Source: Melampsora larici-populina 98AG31 (taxonomy: Eukaryota > Basidiomycota > Pucciniomycetes > Pucciniales > Melampsoraceae). Taken from it: DNA of 64,000 nucleotides. How positions within the stretch are numbered: position 1 is the first letter of the stretch; every line of letters starts with the position of its first letter. Positions 42,465 to 52,898 of this stretch are shown here, one piece after another. Under the pieces are notes generated by a model. The model did no database searches, had not been told where the DNA came from, and saw only the letters and a program-made list of their open reading frames with translations. Location of the stretch: positions 479,166 to 543,165 of the forward strand of contig NW_006768804.1 of NCBI RefSeq assembly GCF_000204055.1, given 5' to 3'. The position numbers and the translations under genes are program-made.

Positions 42465-45400
42465 ATGAGCGACGAAGGAATCACCGTACCAATAGACCAA
42501 TTAATACTAGCTTCACCAGCTCACTCTTTGTCATCTTCCGAACAAGATTTTCAATCGCCATCTGAATCGGAGTCACTTCTCGATCAGACATTTATCCAAA
42601 GTCTCCTGCCAACGATGTCGACTTCAATTCCACCTAACGCCGGTACTACTACCGTTACTACCATCAACCCATCAGCTTTCGGTAGTAGAAGGTATCAAAT
42701 GGCCTCATCAATGGTCAATACTTTATCAAAAGTAACGATCACTGAAAAGCTAAATGACACCAACTATCTGAATTGGTCTTCAGAAATTCTGACCGGCATT
42801 AAATCTCTATCATTCACATCCTTTTTATTATCCGATAAAGACGAACCGACCGATGATGCCGATCTTCAATTGTTTAATGAAGTTGTAAGAGAGTCACTCA
42901 TGACTTGGATGGTATCAAAACTAGATCAGCCTAACAGAAACCGATTTCAACCTCGTATTACCGTTGAAACTGCTATTGGTTCTGATTTCGAATCGGCTCC
43001 AAGCAAACTTTGGATTCTAATTCGAGATCATCACTCGCCTAGAACGTCAGCTCACCAGATGTTGTTGCGACGACTCCTTTTTAACCTTGCTCAAAAGGAC
43101 TCTTCATTACCCAGTCACATGGATGAATTTAATCGGTTGTACACTGCTTACATGGCTGCAGGTGGAAAGATTGGAAATGTTGAACTCGGACAACAATTAT
43201 TAATGTCACTCAATTCAGATTGGACGAAGGTAGCAGAAGATATCGCTGATTCTGACACCTTTGAATACGATGACGTCGTGAAAGCACTTAAAGTCAGAAT
43301 TACAAATAGAGCTATGCTCCACCCAGCTTTGAACCTTCCTTCTCTGTCTGTCCCCCAGGCAAATGCAGCCAGTCCTATGCGAAGACGCCAAGGATTCGTC
43401 CAAACTCGATGCTCACCAACCAAATGTTTATCATTGACACATTCTGAAGCTGACTGTATTAGAAACCCAAGAAACATAAATAAATACAATGCTTGGGTGG
43501 AATCAAAGAAAGCCAGAGGAGAATGGGTAGATAGATCACCAAACTCACCTTCTAATCGATCATCTTCATCTAAGAGTGTCACAGCGTCAGCCTCTCTAGT
43601 CATACCTGATCCAGAATTACCGTCCTTATCGTCACTTCAAGCTGCACTGGAAAGATCTGAATTTTCAGCAAGTGCAAGCGCCGTATATATAGTTGATCCT
43701 AAAGCATCAATTGAAAATGAACATTTTGGCATTGTTGATAGTGGCACTACGCACCACATGTTTAAGTCGGAGAAATACTTCAACAAGGATACTTTTACCG
43801 ACTTATCATCATCAAACGAACAAGTAGGATTGGCTGGTGGCTCATCGACTCTCCAAATCAAAGGGAGGGGTGATGTTACTATTTGCGGTCCAACTGGTGA
43901 CCTTACCACTCTCACCAATTGCTTATTTGTACCTTCTCTTAAGCAAAATCTTATCGCTGGAGGACGACTATTCTTTGAAGGTTGGATAACTGATCGACGA
44001 GAAGACGGTTCCTTTGTGATTCAACGTAATGGAGTCACGGCCTTGGCGGGAACAATTCACCCTAATTCAATGCTACTCCAACTCAGTGCTGTGCGTACTA
44101 TACCATCTGAATTTTCAACTGCTTCAGCTATAACCGACAAAACAACTGAATCATTACATTTACTTCACCACAAATTAGGCCACCCGAATTTTACTTATCT
44201 AAAGCAGATGGTGAAAGGAGATGTCATTACGGGTTTACCTTTATCTCTCTCAAAAGTTGTTTTACCTGAATCCCTCCCATGCAATTCATGTGACTTGTCA
44301 AAAGCCCATCGTCAACCACACTCTGATACTCGAACAAGAGCTTTGCAACCTTTGGATAATATTCACATTGATCTAAGTGGAATTATGCGAACCCCGGCTT
44401 TGTGCAGAAGCCATTATTTCATTCTTTTCACAGATGATCACACCTCTTATCGCCACATCACCGGACTTAAGTCAAAAGAGAAAGATGAAGTCCATGTCGC
44501 CATTCATACGTATCTAAGCCTCGTTGAACGTCAATGTGACAGAAAGGTTAAATGTCTAACTCTTGATGGCGGGGGTGAATTTTTGAATGACGTCCTTTTA
44601 CCTTACTGTCAACGTGAAGGCATATACCTCAGAGTGACAGCAGCATACACCCCAGAAGAGAATGGCGTGTCTGAGCGGTCAATGAGGACTGTTGTATGCA
44701 AAGGACGGGCAATGCTAATTGAAGCAAATTTACCTATTAGGTTTTGGATGGAGTCGGTGAAGAGTGCAGTCTTCTTAAATAACCGAACCACCACTACAAC
44801 CCTTCCGAAGAATAAAACGCCTTATGAAATGTGGTATCATCGAAAACCTGATGTTACCCATATCAAACCCTTCGGTTGTCTGACTTATGTTTTAATTCGC
44901 AAGCCTGACCGTGAAAGCAAGTACGGACCTACATCGGAGCAAGGCGTTTTAGTGGGTCACACTGAACACAATCGAAATTATCGCGTATTCATGCTCAACA
45001 CATCGAAAATTGAGATTACGCATGACGCTTCTTTCCGCGAAGATGTCTATCCTTTCACTCGCCTTCCTGCTTTTGATATCTCTCACCTCACCACTAATCA
45101 AGAAGAAGTGTCTTTGCTTGAGCTTAACCCCAATCCAACTCCTATTCTCACTCCGAACGACGACGAAGAAAATCAGCAACTAGTAGTCATCGAACAACAA
45201 CCTGCAGTGATCGAACCTCAAGCTGTTATTGATCCAAATCCCCCACCTGCCCTCCCTCGTCGCTCGGAAAGAGTCAGCAGGCCAGTTGATCGGTTTGTGC
45301 CCAACTCAAACTTGGCATTCTGGGAGGACGACTGCCTGATCAGCAAGGGCGATGTTTGTGCTTACGCTTTCGCAGCCGAGTCGACCGTCCGATTAGTTTC

Positions 45401-46985
45401 AGAGCCTAACAGCTATAAGCAAGCCATGAAGAGTCCAAGTCGAGATGAATGGATCAAAGCCTGTGCAAAGGAAATGGACAATATGTCGAGGAAGGGGGTG
45501 TGGAAACTGGTGGACCGGCCAAAAGACGCACCTGTGGTCGGATCACGATGGCACTTCAAGGTGAAGCACAACCCTGACGGATCTGTAAGAAAACATAAAT
45601 CAAGAATTGTTGCGAAGGGTTTCACGCAGACGTTTGGTGTTGATTATGAGCAAACGTATGCTCCTACTGGTAAGCCTGCGTCTTACCGTATTTTGGTTGC
45701 AATCGCAGCCTATTTTGGTTGGGACATCCACTCTATGGACGCTGTAGCAGCGTTCCTCAACTCAGCTTTAAAAGAGACCGTATATATGGAACAGCCCGAA
45801 GGTTACGTTTTACCTGGGGACGAGGATAAGGTCTGTTTACTCCTTCAAGCCTTATATGGATTGAAACAGTCGGCGCATGAGTGGAATGAAGAGTTCCGAA
45901 TCAAACTCATCAAAGCAGGATTCAAGCAGGCTGCAGGCGACGAGTGCGTTTACATCCGGCAACGGTCTAAGTCTGACATCATTATTTTCTACCTCCACGT
46001 CGACGATATGGCAATCACCGGTCCAATCTCAAGTATCATCTTATTCAAGCAAGAAGTCAGCAACTTTTGGGAAATGGACGACCTCGGGGTGGCAACATGC
46101 GTTGTTGGAATTCAAACTATGCGCCTATCACAGCATCATTATGCCATCCACCAGCGTGCGATGACTGAGTCGCTGCTTATGCGCTTCGAACTATCTGAAT
46201 GCAAACCGGTTTCTACTCCTGTGCAGGGAGGCCTAAAACTTCTGAAATCTACGCCTGAAGAAGCGGCCAACTTTGCAACGTTGAACCTGCCTTACAGATC
46301 AGGTGTTGGAAGCCTAATGTACATCTCGCAGTGTACAAGGCCAGATATCGCATATGCGGTAGGAGTCCTATCTCAGCACCTCGACACACCTTGTCAACGC
46401 CACTGGGACGCATTCAGACACGTCCTGAAATATCTCCGGGGAACGCTCCATCTCGGTATACATTATCACTCTCAAGACAATCAACTTTTTAGAATGCAGT
46501 CCAGCTGGAACGTACCAATGACAAATGTAGATTCCGACTGGGCAGGGTGTAAGAACTCACGGCGTTCAACAACCGGCTATCTCACAACTTTGTTCGGTGG
46601 TGCTATTTCTTGGCGCTCACGTCTACAACAGACGGTAGCTTTGTCGTCTACTGAAGCGGAATACCGGGCCACAACTGAGGCCGGGCAGGAGGTACAATGG
46701 TTGCGAAATTTATTAAGGGATGTAGGTTTTCAATGGAACGGACCGGTGAGCATCAACTGTGACAACTTAGGAGCTATTGATCTTTCTTCAAACGCGGTTA
46801 ATCATGGAAGAACGAAGCATATTGATATAGAACATCATTGGATAAGGGAGCAAGTGAAACAAAATAAAATCATTTTAAATTACTGCAAGTCAGAAGATAT
46901 GACGGCGGACTTACTTACCAAGCCGTTGCATCCAGGCCCGTTTTGGGAGCATATGAAAAGTGTAGGTCTCAAGAAATGTCCTTAG
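42465..46985 (+). CDS. Copia Gag-Pol polyprotein
   Basis: This is a 1,506-residue intact frame in Ty1/Copia order. The Gag region comes first (KLNDTNYLNWSSEI, about residue 90), then a Cys/His knuckle with unusual spacing C-x4-C-x4-H-x4-C (CSPTKCLSLTHSEADC). The protease follows (FGIVDSGTTHHMF), then the pre-integrase zinc region (LLHHKLGHPNF..CNSCDLSKAH) and the integrase core (HIDLSG, LTLDGGGEF, TPEENGVSERS). RT has SRIVAKGFTQ, DVAAFLN-like DAVAAFLNS and the HVDD active site. RNase H has VDSDWAGCKNSRRSTTGY, SSTEAEYRA and KHIDIEHHWIRE. Gag and Pol are fused without frameshift or stop. The start at 42465 lies 44 bp after the LTR and is the first ATG of the frame. Confidence 0.95.
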   Translation: MSDEGITVPIDQLILASPAHSLSSSEQDFQSPSESESLLDQTFIQSLLPTMSTSIPPNAGTTTVTTINPSAFGSRRYQMASSMVNTLSKVTITEKLNDTNYLNWSSEILTGIKSLSFTSFLLSDKDEPTDDADLQLFNEVVRESLMTWMVSKLDQPNRNRFQPRITVETAIGSDFESAPSKLWILIRDHHSPRTSAHQMLLRRLLFNLAQKDSSLPSHMDEFNRLYTAYMAAGGKIGNVELGQQLLMSLNSDWTKVAEDIADSDTFEYDDVVKALKVRITNRAMLHPALNLPSLSVPQANAASPMRRRQGFVQTRCSPTKCLSLTHSEADCIRNPRNINKYNAWVESKKARGEWVDRSPNSPSNRSSSSKSVTASASLVIPDPELPSLSSLQAALERSEFSASASAVYIVDPKASIENEHFGIVDSGTTHHMFKSEKYFNKDTFTDLSSSNEQVGLAGGSSTLQIKGRGDVTICGPTGDLTTLTNCLFVPSLKQNLIAGGRLFFEGWITDRREDGSFVIQRNGVTALAGTIHPNSMLLQLSAVRTIPSEFSTASAITDKTTESLHLLHHKLGHPNFTYLKQMVKGDVITGLPLSLSKVVLPESLPCNSCDLSKAHRQPHSDTRTRALQPLDNIHIDLSGIMRTPALCRSHYFILFTDDHTSYRHITGLKSKEKDEVHVAIHTYLSLVERQCDRKVKCLTLDGGGEFLNDVLLPYCQREGIYLRVTAAYTPEENGVSERSMRTVVCKGRAMLIEANLPIRFWMESVKSAVFLNNRTTTTTLPKNKTPYEMWYHRKPDVTHIKPFGCLTYVLIRKPDRESKYGPTSEQGVLVGHTEHNRNYRVFMLNTSKIEITHDASFREDVYPFTRLPAFDISHLTTNQEEVSLLELNPNPTPILTPNDDEENQQLVVIEQQPAVIEPQAVIDPNPPPALPRRSERVSRPVDRFVPNSNLAFWEDDCLISKGDVCAYAFAAESTVRLVSEPNSYKQAMKSPSRDEWIKACAKEMDNMSRKGVWKLVDRPKDAPVVGSRWHFKVKHNPDGSVRKHKSRIVAKGFTQTFGVDYEQTYAPTGKPASYRILVAIAAYFGWDIHSMDAVAAFLNSALKETVYMEQPEGYVLPGDEDKVCLLLQALYGLKQSAHEWNEEFRIKLIKAGFKQAAGDECVYIRQRSKSDIIIFYLHVDDMAITGPISSIILFKQEVSNFWEMDDLGVATCVVGIQTMRLSQHHYAIHQRAMTESLLMRFELSECKPVSTPVQGGLKLLKSTPEEAANFATLNLPYRSGVGSLMYISQCTRPDIAYAVGVLSQHLDTPCQRHWDAFRHVLKYLRGTLHLGIHYHSQDNQLFRMQSSWNVPMTNVDSDWAGCKNSRRSTTGYLTTLFGGAISWRSRLQQTVALSSTEAEYRATTEAGQEVQWLRNLLRDVGFQWNGPVSINCDNLGAIDLSSNAVNHGRTKHIDIEHHWIREQVKQNKIILNYCKSEDMTADLLTKPLHPGPFWEHMKSVGLKKCP

Positions 46986-47006
46986 CGTGTCTTGATTGAG
47001 GGGGTG

Positions 47007-47837
47007 TGTTAAAATACAATCAAGACTAACGCTAATTATTTAGTTGAGCGTGTAGTGTGGTGTCAGGAAGTGTAACAGGTTATCAATTCTCGTCTCTTAT
47101 TAGCTTTTGTCATTGTGTGATATGTTTTCCTATATCTCCCCAACCAACGTTTGCGCACATCAATCCCAATGTTATCTTGAAGTTGTTTTCTTATATATAT
47201 CTTTTCTCGTTTTCGTCTTACTCTCTTCCCCATCTGTTGGAAAGAGAGTAAGTACCTCGTTACCTTTTCTCTCGCGATCGTAGTATACTAACTACTCAAT
47301 ACTGTAGATTCCAGTAGATCAGCTTTACATCGAAGCTTTTGCCTTTTGCTTATCTTTCATTCTCATCTTTACTTTTCCTCCGAAAACTTTAGGTACTTAT
47401 ACAAACAGTTATCACATCATCTATTTTCTCTCTGTTTACGTTTTTCTACTTTTTGTTGTTTATGTTTTTAGGTTAGTTTTATACCCAAGTCTGCACACTT
47501 GAGGTTGTGGAGAAGGTGCTTACGATTAGCACATTATCATCAGGTTAGCTAGAAATATAATCATATCTGTTGGAAAGAGAATTCCAGTAGATCAGCTTTA
47601 CATCGAAGCTTTTGCCTTTTGCTTATCTTTCATTCTCATCTTTACTTTTCCTCCGAAAACTTTAGGTTAGTTTTATACCCAAGTCTGCACACTTGAGGTT
47701 GTGGAGAAGGTGCTTACGATTAGCACATTATCATCAGGTTAGTTTTATACCCAAGTCTGCACACTTGAGGTTGTGGAGAAGGTGCTTACGATTAGCACAT
47801 TATCATCAGGTCTACACGGTGTCCTCAGCCATTTACA
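47007..47837 (+). repeat. Copia 3' LTR
   Basis: It is 831 bp long and appears identical to the 5' LTR, including the internal tandem units. It starts after GAGGGGGTG and ends before the duplicated AGGCT. Confidence 0.95.
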
Positions 47838-48117
47838 AGGCTCTCAGAGGAGTCAGTAAAGTAAACACAGTAAAAGAAACAGAGAAATAAGAGAAAAGCT
47901 TGAATTCTCACCTAGCTCCGGAAAAGTCCAAGTAAGGCTCTCAGAGGAGTGAGGACTTTCCGAAGCCGGGCGTTGAGGAGAAAGGTATAATGAAACTATA
48001 TAAACCCATAATGTAAAACCCATGATATCCTGCCTACACGTGTACTCCTTACAGTTACTTTTCATTTCATATTGTGCACTTTAGACTAAAATACTTCTTC
48101 TATCTCTCACGCAGCCC

Positions 48118-50429
48118 GACTCACTGTTTGTCCAACTCTGCTACCGTCCTCGTGCTCTCACCTCCCGTCGTGCTTCCGCCTCTTCCCCTTGTCTGCCAGC
48201 TACCCCTGCCCCTACCGCTGTTCGTGTTGTTAGCTGCGAACACTTGGGTCGCATCTGACTTCTGGCCTGCGTTCCAGAAACCTCTGATTCTTCTGTTCGC
48301 GTTAAAATTTGCTATGAAGTTTCGGCCTTGGTAACCTGTGTTGGCCTGCTTGAAACTCCCGCCTGTCGAGTTAAAGGACGCGTCTAGGTACGTGAATCGT
48401 AGCATTCCGTCAGTTTTGGGATTTTGTTTTCTGAACTTGAGTTCTATTACTTACTTTGGTTATTTCCGTTCCCGTTTTGATAAGCGAAAGCTCTTTTCGC
48501 CTCGTTCTTAGTTTGCCCGGTCGTTGGGTCTATGGCTTCTTTTCCGCCACCTGCGACGTATGGGTTCTCCTGGAACCTCCTCTCACCCTTGTTCTCCGCT
48601 TCCTCTTTCGCCTCTCGAAGGATGTCTTCGTGCAGGACTCCGGCGTCTATCATGACTCTTTTTCCCCCGCTCTTTTTCACCACCATTACTACCAACCGGA
48701 CTTTCATGCAGTAACGCAATGCCACCATCCAACACTTTGTGGACCTCTTTATTCTTACCACATTTTCTTTGTGGCGTCTGAACATCTTCGCCGCAACCGG
48801 TCTATTGTATTCACACTCTAAGTATTTGATGAAGAGGTCGATGGCGTCCGTCCATGCCCCATAGGTCATCAGTAATTCTTCCGGTGGGACGAGACCTGAG
48901 TATGTCGCAGTCAAGTCGTCGTCTTGTAGCTCTTTCAGGGTTTTTGTCTTCTTCTTCCCTACTTGTCGATGGTCTTTCTCTATCCATGCCGGGTCGAACA
49001 CGGTCAATTGGACATATCCTTTGAGGGATTTCATCCGGTTTTCGAAGTACGGGGTGAGAGGTAGTAAGAGGGTTCCTTCAATGGGCTTGCCAAACATGTA
49101 CGTTATTCCGTCCTCGGTCTCTGTACCATTGCGACAATTATCACCTGCCGTCAGCTTATTTGTGTTTCTACCATCACCGTTGCTAAATTTTCGCTTTCCA
49201 TCGCTTTCTATCGCTTACCAGATTGCTCCTCCTCCTCACTTTGGTCGACTTCTTTTCTCGCGGTTCCACGTTTCTTCTTCGCCGGCTCAGTGACAGCCTC
49301 CGGTCTCACGTCTTCCGCTGGGGTGTAGTCGTTTTCGCTACCGCTGTCTCCTCCGGGTACTAGAGACTCTGTTCTCGGTCTTTGGTTTGGGTGTTGTTCC
49401 ACCCTCTCTAGTTCTGCCGGTGGTTTGCGTTTACGGTTTACGTTGTTACCAACGTTGTTGGTTATGTTGTCCCGGTCTTCCTGGGTTGGTGGTGCCCCGC
49501 CGTACACGGCGTTGAAAGCTCTGAGCATCTCATCGGCTCTCTCCGCGTCACCGTAGTAGTACTCGTGCTCGGTTCGTGCCATCCACCTGGCTTTTTTCGC
49601 TTCATCGTCTATCGGATCTGTCGTTTGTTCCGCAATTTTTTTAAAATTTGGTAAGTTTACATTCTTCCAACACTCGTTTCTATTACTCTACTAGGGATCT
49701 GGACTCTGCTTCCCCATCCTGGTTTCTATTTCGGTCTTTTGGAGATACGGCTCTGTGTATTTCTTCTAAAACCACTTTTTCTCTTTTATTTGGTCACAGT
49801 ATAGCCTGTGCCTGCCTCGGTGAAACAAAGTGACCGGAGCACTTTCTTTTTGTCGCTACTGTTATCTTTCTTTGGGATCTCGCCCGGGTCAAGGAAACCT
49901 CGGGACATATTCGTGGATTTTTTTATTTTGGTTTGGGATAGTATGGGATGACTAGGATCTCGTGTGTGTATGGGAAAGGGTTTTTAGGAAATTTTTTGGA
50001 TTTGGTGTATGGGTGTAGAGAGAAAAAAGGGGGGGGAATAAAAGGAGAGTGCAAGAAAAAGGGTTGGGGGCGTGACTGCGGTCTAGGATATGGTGTGTGG
50101 TATTGGAGTTGTTCGCGAGTCTAACTGCGTTATTGGAATTTTTCTTTCTTACCTTGTTCTAGTCCACCCGCTTCTCCTTGTGCTCCGTTGTTCTCTGCCT
50201 GCTCATCTATTTTCGCTTCTTCATCATGTTGGGCGTCGTTGTTGTCCCCTTGTACCTCTGTCAATGTTGATTGAGGTGCGCTCCCGCTAGCTTCCGCGTT
50301 CGCTTGACTCCGTGTGGTCGCTTTTGAACTTTCTTTGTTCTCCTGATTTTTCCTCGTGATTTTTATCTTGGTTCCAGCGGCTTTTACCTTGTTTTTGGTG
50401 GCTTCCATTTCTTCATTGAAATTTGACAT
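48118..50429 (-). CDS. Ngaro Gag-like protein, intron-containing
   Basis: First gene of the Ngaro element. Four exons join in phase: 50429-50153, 49617-49219, 49144-48455 and 48383-48118, giving about 543 residues. Introns 2 and 3 are convincing: 74 and 71 nt, GTAAGC/GTAAGT donors, CTGAC branch-like motifs, CAG/TAG acceptors, phase kept. Intron 1 (about 535 nt) is less certain, because the frame of exon 2 also stays open about 70 nt upstream of the chosen acceptor. The protein has an acidic, low-complexity N-terminal half, a basic stretch (GTARKEVD region), a central globular part (GKPIEGTLLLPLTPYF) and an RG-rich tail (GRGRGSWQTRGRGG) likely to bind nucleic acid. Assignment as Gag comes from position and composition. 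Confidence 0.7.
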
Positions 50430-50445
50430 CTTGATCTTGATCTTC

Positions 50446-50677
50446 TACAAAAACAATTCACGAGAGATGATTCTTTTGGTATAAAAACTATGAAGGTATT
50501 TGGAAGTTGATTGGTTAAAGGATCTAGAGGTTACGAAACATGGAAAGAAATTTTCCGAGTTTGGAATTTCAGAGTGTGAAATTGTTCTCACAATACAGGC
50601 TGTACAGTTACTCTCGTTACCCTAGATCTTTTACATGGAACTCAATCCTTAAGTCGTGCCTTGGTTAAGACTTCCAA
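50446..50677 (-). repeat. Ngaro A1 repeat (5' end of element)
   Basis: This is a 232-bp direct repeat of 19802-20033. It lies 16 bp upstream of the gag start codon and ends at CTTCCAA, after which the sequence leaves the element. Confidence 0.9.
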
Positions 50678-52573
50678 GGATTCTTAATTCCTTAAATTAA
50701 GATTTTCGAACCCACCCTCCTCTCCCTTTTTTAGTTTGATTTTTAGGCCGCCCCATAGCGGACCTTACTGATGCCTTTGAGTCTTGCTTATGTACATAAA
50801 AACTATTCATATAGTCCTTTTTATTCCATATTGCAATTTAGGGCTTCCTGCCCCGATTCAGGCTAATCTCTCTATCGTGAGTTCAGCTTGAATCACTTCC
50901 AGCACCAAACCTATTCTCAACTTGGAAAAATGTTGCCGAGCTCACTGCCGATCTTTCAGGGGACATAAACACAGACTTGTATGCACCGTCAACTTAGCAT
51001 CAATTCATCACTGATCAAGGCGTGTAGCCCTGTACATATTTTTCTAAACATTGAAACCAGCACTTCAGTGAGATCCTCACCATATATATGATTTGTCGAC
51101 TCAGCCTGATTTCCAAATCCATTTGTGAACAAGACTTTCTCCAAATACCAGGATGCCATTGCATAAAATATAATCATGGTCCGAATCTTCTGCTTCTCCA
51201 TTACTCAAAAACGCCTGGCTAAAGGATCTACGGCTCTGACTTGTGTGAGACTTGAGAGTTGATGGATGATGTTTTCTTAATCCATGCCATGTAGCTCTAT
51301 GTAGCTACCCAAATGTGACTTCATCATTCTGACTGGTTTGATCCTTCAATACTCTACAAGGTCATCAAATCTATACAGTCTGCTCCTCATAAAGCCTATT
51401 CAATTCTTTCTCTCTCAATACATTAAGAATCAAAAATCATATAGCTTTACAACTTCTGAGATCCAAACTAATCACTTCTTCTAGAAAAACATGTCTTGGA
51501 AGTTCATGAAGGAATCATGTCTTATGCTTTTCTTCATACTTGTAAAGGGTCTTAGGCCCCATATATATTTTCAAACACCAATCTTATTCAATTGAATTAT
51601 TCTTGGAACAGCTGCCAAACACTTAGCATGGGTTTCAAGCAATGTAAATTGAAGTATTTCTTTTCCAAGTCCAATGATTTTCAAGGAGTATATGAATCAA
51701 AACTAATTCACACCAAACCAATATCCTTCCAAAGAAGCAAAGTAATAAGCTTGTTGATGATCATCCAGCTGTATATCTATCTACTTGCATATTTAGTACT
51801 ATGATCTGTTCCTAGAAAATCATACTGAATCTCAAAGTTTATAAGACCAACTGATGATCAAGCACATAGATCTGAAAACAAAAGTCTTTGTCTAAAAGAC
51901 CATAAAAGGAAACCCTACCACAAAGACCCAAAGGGATTACAAACCCTCTTCATACCCTTCAATCTTAAATCTAACATGACCAAAACATAACCAAAATATT
52001 TCAAAAAGATTTTCAAACCTTCAATGACCAAACCCTAGTTGCAGTGGCAGCCCTACCAGAAAACAAAAAAAAACTCAAACTCATGTCTCTTTTGAACAAG
52101 ACTACTTCATGATCCTTGACTTTTTTTCCAACACTTGTTTTAGTGTATCACAGGACCAAACTTGTCCTCATACTTATCCTAAAAACATCACCATACCAAG
52201 TGTTATATGTACCTAATCACATCCAAATAATTACTATACATCTACCATTACCTAATAAAATAAGTGATTGTACACTGTGACTACATCAATCCAGCTCACA
52301 TTGAATCCACTCACTTGAGCCTGCTAGTGACATCTATAAGGGATTTTTCAAGTTGAAGGTCTTGACATATATTGTTTTCTTATGAAAAACTTGTCTGAAT
52401 TTGTAAAACAAATACACAAAAAAACCCATTGTCCTCTTACTTAACAATCACAATCTTTTTCTCTTGATTGTTAGAAAGTTTAAGATTTCCATACATACCA
52501 CATACACAGCTGTTGTACCACACCAGTTGATTGCTTTGATATGAGTGCCCATGAAAAACGCTTCTCCCTATAC
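50678..52573. other. Intergenic, nothing recognised
   Basis: AT-rich DNA right of the Ngaro element. Only short, low-quality ORFs are present, and no repeat boundary could be defined. Confidence 0.5.
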
Positions 52574-52898
52574 CAACCCTGGGCCAGCAACACAGGTATT
52601 GTGTGCTGCGCTGCACTTGCATTGCGGTTATTCTGACCCCACCACACCAAAAAATTGATTTCAAGGTTGGGGCCTGACCCGCTGTGCAACAAGATGCATC
52701 AAATCAACAATTTTTTTGCGCCACAACAACATTTGTTGTGGTACTACCCAAAAAAGCAAATTCAGCATTTTTTTGGTGCTGTTGCGTGGTGATCATGGCA
52801 CCGTGCAAAAGCTTACCGTTTGTTGTTGCTGTACTTACTGCAACACAGTGTCCGCTGCTGGGTGTTGTTGTGTGTCGTGCATTGCTGGCACAGGGTTT
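52574..52898. mobile_element. 325-bp hAT-like MITE
   Basis: The inverted ends read CAACCCTGGGCCAGCAAC and, from the right, AAACCCTGTGCCAGCAAT. The 7-bp duplication CCTATAC flanks the element (52567-52573 and 52899-52905). It is GC-richer than its surroundings and has no coding capacity. The 7-bp duplication matches that of the two hAT-like elements on the left, although the end sequence is a different one. Confidence 0.75.

Larger units (their letters stand above)
41591..47837 (+). mobile_element. Intact Copia LTR retrotransposon, 6.2 kb
   Basis: Two 831-bp LTRs, identical as far as I can see, bound a single intact 1,506-codon ORF. The exact 5-bp duplication AGGCT flanks it (41586-41590 and 47838-47842). 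The likely primer-binding site is TGGTAGCGGGAGTG directly after the 5' LTR (42422), and the purine tract TGAGGGGGTG precedes the 3' LTR. It is the youngest-looking element in the nest and could still be active. Confidence 0.95.
23659..48053 (-). mobile_element. Gypsy-2 LTR retrotransposon, interrupted by three insertions
   Basis: The LTRs start TGTAAGG and end CCTTACA on the plus strand, and an exact 5-bp duplication GTTAC flanks the element (23654-23658 and 48054-48058). Coding is on the minus strand. A polypurine tract (AGGAGGGGAGGG on minus, 35227-35238) adjoins the 3' LTR. The reconstructed LTRs are 340 bp each and differ at about two sites. Gypsy-1 sits in the 3' LTR, Copia in the 5' LTR and a MITE in pol. 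The element itself sits in Ngaro between gag and pol. Confidence 0.92.
41462..48053 (-). repeat. Gypsy-2 5' LTR, split by Copia
   Basis: The pieces are 41462-41590 and 47838-48053. Joined over the AGGCT duplication they give 340 bp. In minus orientation the LTR begins TGTAAGGAGTACACG. A TATATAA phrase lies inside (GAAACTATATAAACCC on +, 47992-48007). Confidence 0.9.
15489..50677 (-). mobile_element. Ngaro-type tyrosine-recombinase retrotransposon, split by nested insertions
   Basis: On the minus strand the order is A1 repeat (50677-50446), gag (50429-48118), RT-RNase H (23652-21661), YR (21737-20547), B1 (20226-20034), A2 (20033-19802) and B2 (19772-15489). B2 is interrupted by a hAT element. 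Split direct repeats in the order A1...B1-A2-B2 and the absence of a methyltransferase domain after RNase H fit Ngaro rather than DIRS1. The A copies (232 bp) differ at about four sites and the B copies at about two. No target duplication is expected, since these elements integrate by recombinase. Removing the nested insertions leaves an element of roughly 6.5-7 kb with open reading frames. Confidence 0.85.

Noticed and set aside
43148..43603. 151-codon antisense ORF in Copia
   Set aside because: It mirrors Gag codons, has no intron, motif or start context, and is unlike the antisense gene of Gypsy-1.
48074..49293. Plus-strand ORFs opposite the Ngaro gag exons
   Set aside because: They are antisense shadows; the minus strand gives phase-consistent exons with splice signals.
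19802..50677. Long terminal repeats of a giant LTR element
   Set aside because: The 232-bp repeats are direct but one is embedded between two B repeats, and the enclosed element encodes a tyrosine recombinase; this is A1/A2 of Ngaro.
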